NCBI RefSeq assembly: GCF_014654675.1
Contig: NZ_BNBC01000019.1
Location: forward strand, 75,780 to 139,779
Origin: Streptomyces spiralis
Lineage (GTDB): Bacteria > Actinomycetota > Actinomycetes > Streptomycetales > Streptomycetaceae
Reading direction: 5' to 3'
DNA length: 64,000 nucleotides
Shown in pieces: positions 61,385-64,000 of this stretch. Every line of letters begins with the position of its first letter. The stretch's first letter is position 1. The notes under the pieces are model-generated. The model searched no databases. It was given only the letters and a program-made list of their open reading frames with translations, and had not been told where the DNA came from. The translations under genes and the position numbers were made by a program.

Positions 61385-61416
61385 CCGCATAGCGGTAATT
61401 AGTTTCCGCTATGCGG
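61385..61416. repeat. perfect 11-base inverted repeat upstream of the SpoIIE gene
   Basis: CCGCATAGCGG (61385-61395) is inverted as CCGCTATGCGG (61406-61416) around a ten-base AT-rich spacer (taattagttt). It lies 125 bases upstream of the SpoIIE start, in the 457-base gap before the ABC transporter end. Could be an operator or a stable hairpin; there is no U tract. Confidence 0.55.
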
Positions 61417-61681
61417 ATTCCAATATGCGACGGGCCCAGGACCGGGTCAAGTGGAGCCGCCCCACGCAGGTATTACGAAACTCGAACGCCCGGCTTGGGC
61501 GTGGGCCCACGCGCCTCGCGCGGGAGCCCGGACGACGGCGCCACGGCCGGACGGATGCCGCCCGGCGGAACCGGGGGCCGCGGACTACGACCTGCGACCC
61601 GAGGTCCGCCGGTCCGTCGGTCTCCCAGCCTCCCCGTCTCCCCCTCTCCGGTTCTTCCCGACCGTCTGCGGTCGGCGGGTC
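61417..61681. other. non-coding gap between SpoIIE and ABC transporter genes
   Basis: No frame on either strand shows family similarity. The sequence is GC-rich and Pro/Arg-coding by chance in all frames. Together with the inverted repeat at 61385 it probably holds the promoter of the SpoIIE pair. Confidence 0.4.
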
Positions 61682-61702
61682 GGCGGGTCTGTGATACCCG
61701 CC
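61682..61702 (-). terminator. hairpin after the ABC transporter gene
   Basis: GGCGGGT-CTGTGAT-ACCCGCC forms a perfect seven-pair stem with a seven-base loop, 15 bases beyond the transporter stop codon at 61718. Confidence 0.5.
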
Positions 61703-61717
61703 CCTGCCGTCCGGCGC

Positions 61718-63634
61718 CTACGCCACCGCCTCCGCCGCCTCGTCCTCGGCGATGCCGGTCGGCCCGTGGTGCCGCTGCTGTTCGAACTGGGTGCGGTACA
61801 GCTCCGCGTAGCGGCCGTCGGCCGCCAGGAGTTCCTCGTGGGTGCCGCGTTCGACGATCAGGCCCGCCTCGACGACCAGGATGAGGTCCGCGGCGCGCAC
61901 CGTGGACAGCCGGTGGGCGATCACCACCGCGGTACGGCCCACCAGTGCCTCGGTCAGGGCCTCCTGGACGGCGGCCTCGGAGGTGTTGTCGAGGTGGGCG
62001 GTGGCCTCGTCGAGGATGACGACCCGCTGGCGGGCCAGCAGCAGCCGGGCGATGGTCATGCGCTGACGTTCGCCTCCGGAGAGCCGGTAGCCGCGCTCGC
62101 CGACGACGGTGTCCAGGCCGTCGGGCAGGGAGCGGACGAGGTCGTCGAGGCGGGCCCGCCGCAGGGCGTCCCACAGATCCTCGTCACTGGCCGCGGGCCG
62201 GGCCAGCAGCAGGTTGGCGCGGACGGAGTCGTGGAAGAGATGGCCGTCCTGGGTGACCATGCCGAGGGTGGCGCGCAGGGAGGCGGCGCTCAGATCGCGT
62301 ACGTCGACGCCGCCGATGCGTACGGCGCCCTCGTCGACGTCGTACAGACGCGGCAGCAACTGCGCGACGGTGGACTTGCCGGCGCCGGAGGAGCCGACCA
62401 GGGCGACGGTCTGCCCGGGTTCGGCGCGGAAGGAGATGCCGTGCAGGACCTCGGCGCCGCCGCGGGTGTCGAGGCTCGCGACCTCCTCCAGTGAGGCCAG
62501 GGACACCTTGTCGGCGGACGGATAGCCGAAGCGGACGCCGTCGAACTCCACCGTGACCGGGCCGTCCGGCACCTCGCGGGCGTCCGGCTTCTCCACGATC
62601 AGCGGCTTCAGGTCGAGCACTTCGAAGACCCGCTCGAAGCTGACCAGGGCGCTCATCACCTCCACGCGCGCCCCGGCGAGCGCGGTGAGCGGCGCGTAGA
62701 GCCGGGTGAGCAGCAGTGCCAGCGAGACGACGGCGCCCGCCTCCAGGGTGCCGCGCAGGGCGAAGAAGCCGCCGAGGCCGTAGACCAGGGCGAGGGCCAG
62801 CGAGGACACCAGGGTCAGCGCGGTGATGAACGCCTGCTGCGCCGTGGCCGTACGGACGCCGATGTCCCTGACCCGGCCGGCGCGGGCGGCGAACTCCGCC
62901 GACTCCTCCTCGGGGCGGCCGAAGAGCTTGACGAGGGTGGCGCCGGGGGCCGAGAACCGCTCCGTCATCCGGGTGCCCATCGCCGCGTTGAGCGTGGCCG
63001 CCTCGCGCTGCATGCGGGCCATCCGGCTGCCCATGCGCCGGGCCGGCACCACGAACACCGGCAGCAGCACCAGCGCGAGCAGCGTGATCTGCCAGGACAG
63101 GGTGAGCATCACGACGAGGGTGAGCAGCAGGGTGACGATGTTGCTCACCACGCCGGACAGGGTGTTGCTGAAGGCGCGCTGGGCGCCGATGACGTCGTTG
63201 TTGAGCCGGGACACGAGGGCTCCGGTGCGGGTGCGGGTGAAGAACGCGACCGGCATGCGCTGCACATGGTCGAAGACGGCCGTCCGCAGATCGAGGATGA
63301 GCCCTTCGCCGAGCGTCGCCGACAGGCGTCGGCCGAGGATGCCGACGGCGGCCTCGGCGACCGCGATCAGGGCGATGAGCAGGGCCAGGCGGACGACCCT
63401 GCCCTCATCGGCCCCGGACACGATCGCGTCGACGACGCGGCCGGCGAGCACGGGGGTCGCCACGGCGAGCAGTGCGGTCACCACCCCGAGGGCGACGAAC
63501 TGTGCGATACGGCGGCGGTGGGGGCGCGCGAACGCGCCGATGCGGCGCAGCGTCGCGAGGGCGAACGGACGGCGCTCCTGCTGGGCGGTCATGACGCTGT
63601 GCAGCTGCGTCCAGGCGGTGGTCTCCATGCTCAT
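61718..63634 (-). CDS. ABC exporter, fused permease and ATPase
   Basis: A 638-residue half-transporter. Six membrane segments in residues about 40-320 (RIAQFVALGVVTALLAVATP onward) precede an ATPase domain with Walker A VGSSGAGKST near residue 406, ABC signature YRLSGGERQRM near residue 511, Walker B VVILDEATAHLD near residue 534 and H-loop VIAHRLS. Type of exporter linked to drug or lipid efflux. No Shine-Dalgarno precedes the ATG; the promoter's predicted start site coincides with it, suggesting leaderless translation. A MerR/SoxR-like operator lies directly upstream. Confidence 0.9.
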   Translation of the reverse strand: MSMETTAWTQLHSVMTAQQERRPFALATLRRIGAFARPHRRRIAQFVALGVVTALLAVATPVLAGRVVDAIVSGADEGRVVRLALLIALIAVAEAAVGILGRRLSATLGEGLILDLRTAVFDHVQRMPVAFFTRTRTGALVSRLNNDVIGAQRAFSNTLSGVVSNIVTLLLTLVVMLTLSWQITLLALVLLPVFVVPARRMGSRMARMQREAATLNAAMGTRMTERFSAPGATLVKLFGRPEEESAEFAARAGRVRDIGVRTATAQQAFITALTLVSSLALALVYGLGGFFALRGTLEAGAVVSLALLLTRLYAPLTALAGARVEVMSALVSFERVFEVLDLKPLIVEKPDAREVPDGPVTVEFDGVRFGYPSADKVSLASLEEVASLDTRGGAEVLHGISFRAEPGQTVALVGSSGAGKSTVAQLLPRLYDVDEGAVRIGGVDVRDLSAASLRATLGMVTQDGHLFHDSVRANLLLARPAASDEDLWDALRRARLDDLVRSLPDGLDTVVGERGYRLSGGERQRMTIARLLLARQRVVILDEATAHLDNTSEAAVQEALTEALVGRTAVVIAHRLSTVRAADLILVVEAGLIVERGTHEELLAADGRYAELYRTQFEQQRHHGPTGIAEDEAAEAVA

Positions 63635-63641
63635 GGGAGTA

Positions 63642-63676
63642 AACGTAGGACCTCAACCAACGTTGAGGTCAATGGT
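63642..63676 (-). promoter_or_regulatory. MerR/SoxR-type promoter with operator in a 19-base spacer
   Basis: On the minus strand TTGACC (-35) and TACGTT (-10) are 19 bases apart, the stretched spacer typical of MerR-family promoters. The spacer region carries the perfect inverted repeat GACCTCAAC-GTTG-GTTGAGGTC (63649-63670), close to the SoxR box pattern CCTCAA-N6-TTGAGG. The -10 ends seven bases before the ABC transporter ATG at 63634. No MerR/SoxR gene is visible in the window. Confidence 0.65.
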
Positions 63677-64000
63677 TCACCGAACAAGCGCCCGCCGGCA
63701 CCCGCCACGACGCCCGCAGCCGGCACGAGCGGGGAAGTCCGCGTCGGCGGCGCGCCCGGCCCGGCGGCGCATCCCTGCGCGAGCGCCACGGTCGAGGCAC
63801 CGGGGACCGCGGCCCGCGCGCGCCGGGCGGTCCGGGCAGGTGGCGCGCCCGGCGTCAGCGGGGCGGCCGGTGCGGGCGGTAGGGGTCGGGGGGTGGGGGT
63901 GGGGGCGGCCGGAGGGGAGGGGCGGGGGGGCCGGCGGCGTCCGCCTCCACGCCACCCGTTTGCGGTCCACGCGCCCCAGGAGCATGGGTGCGGTCGGGGC
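63677..64000. other. GC-rich end of window without recognisable gene
   Basis: No frame on either strand matches a family. From 63880 to 63931 one strand is a run of G blocks (three to seven G residues each) with potential for quadruplex structure. The window ends here, so a gene reading in from the right cannot be excluded. Confidence 0.4.

Noticed and set aside
1..64000. secondary-metabolite biosynthetic cluster
   Set aside because: No polyketide synthase, NRPS, terpene synthase or RiPP precursor/maturation set is present; the monooxygenases fit aromatic catabolism.

Overview
The window is high-GC DNA with strong GC3 codon bias, GTG/TTG starts and family content typical of Streptomyces (or a close actinomycete). 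It reads as an accessory, probably chromosome-arm, region: catabolic operons, secreted or contact-dependent toxins, orphan regulators, and several broken genes or gene ends. I see no rRNA, tRNA, CRISPR array or intact insertion sequence.

Layout. 0-6.5 kb: TetR regulator, enoyl-CoA hydratase/isomerase, hotdog thioesterase, LysR/MFS pair, DUF1931 and PfpI-like proteins, interspersed with three decayed gene ends (molybdopterin oxidoreductase, PucR-type regulator, zinc alcohol dehydrogenase). 6.5-13.7 kb: a long regulatory region with palindromes, a giant ALF-repeat/alanine-rich exported protein, a secreted protein with a NucA/NucB-like and a DNA/RNA non-specific endonuclease module, and a DUF1963-like protein that may be its immunity partner. 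13.8-18.6 kb: a four-gene gentisate operon (3-hydroxybenzoate 6-hydroxylase, maleylpyruvate isomerase, fumarylpyruvate hydrolase, gentisate dioxygenase) divergent from an IclR regulator, with a perfect operator-like palindrome between them. 18.6-25.7 kb: TetR regulator divergent from a six-gene meta-cleavage operon (mhpA-like hydroxylase, type I extradiol dioxygenase, mhpC, mhpD, mhpF, mhpE) that would carry a phenolic side-chain substrate to pyruvate and acetyl-CoA.

25.8-39.1 kb is the most striking part: a minus-strand polymorphic-toxin locus. A 3245-residue RHS protein ends in a Hint autoprotease and a nucleic-acid-deaminase-like toxin tip and overlaps a small acidic helical gene (probable immunity). 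Next comes a four-gene operon: WXG100-like protein, a long helical protein with a C-terminal papain-like cysteine protease, an overlapping lipoprotein resembling chagasin (I42) inhibitors of papain-like proteases, and an unknown 137-residue protein. I infer a protease effector with a dedicated extracytoplasmic inhibitor. 39.5-45.1 kb: a secreted tachylectin-like beta-propeller lectin and a secreted sialidase with three LamG domains. At 45.4 kb two truncated acyl-CoA-ligase 3' ends meet head to head, a recombination scar.

45.7-49.6 kb: bile-acid/sodium symporter-family transporter and a DyP-type peroxidase operon with two unfamiliar companions. 49.8-53.3 kb: LysR, YeiH-type transporter and PatB/MalY C-S lyase, plausibly sulfur metabolism. 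53.5-61.3 kb: PAP2-family membrane protein and a signalling island (histidine kinase, LuxR-type response regulator, lone receiver, STAS protein with Cys at the phosphosite, a SpoIIE/ATPase fusion lacking phosphatase motifs, and an intact SpoIIE phosphatase). 61.7-63.6 kb: ABC exporter with a MerR/SoxR-type promoter and an apparently leaderless start. The last 330 bases are GC-rich DNA without a recognisable gene. All assignments come from reading the sequence; no database search was run.
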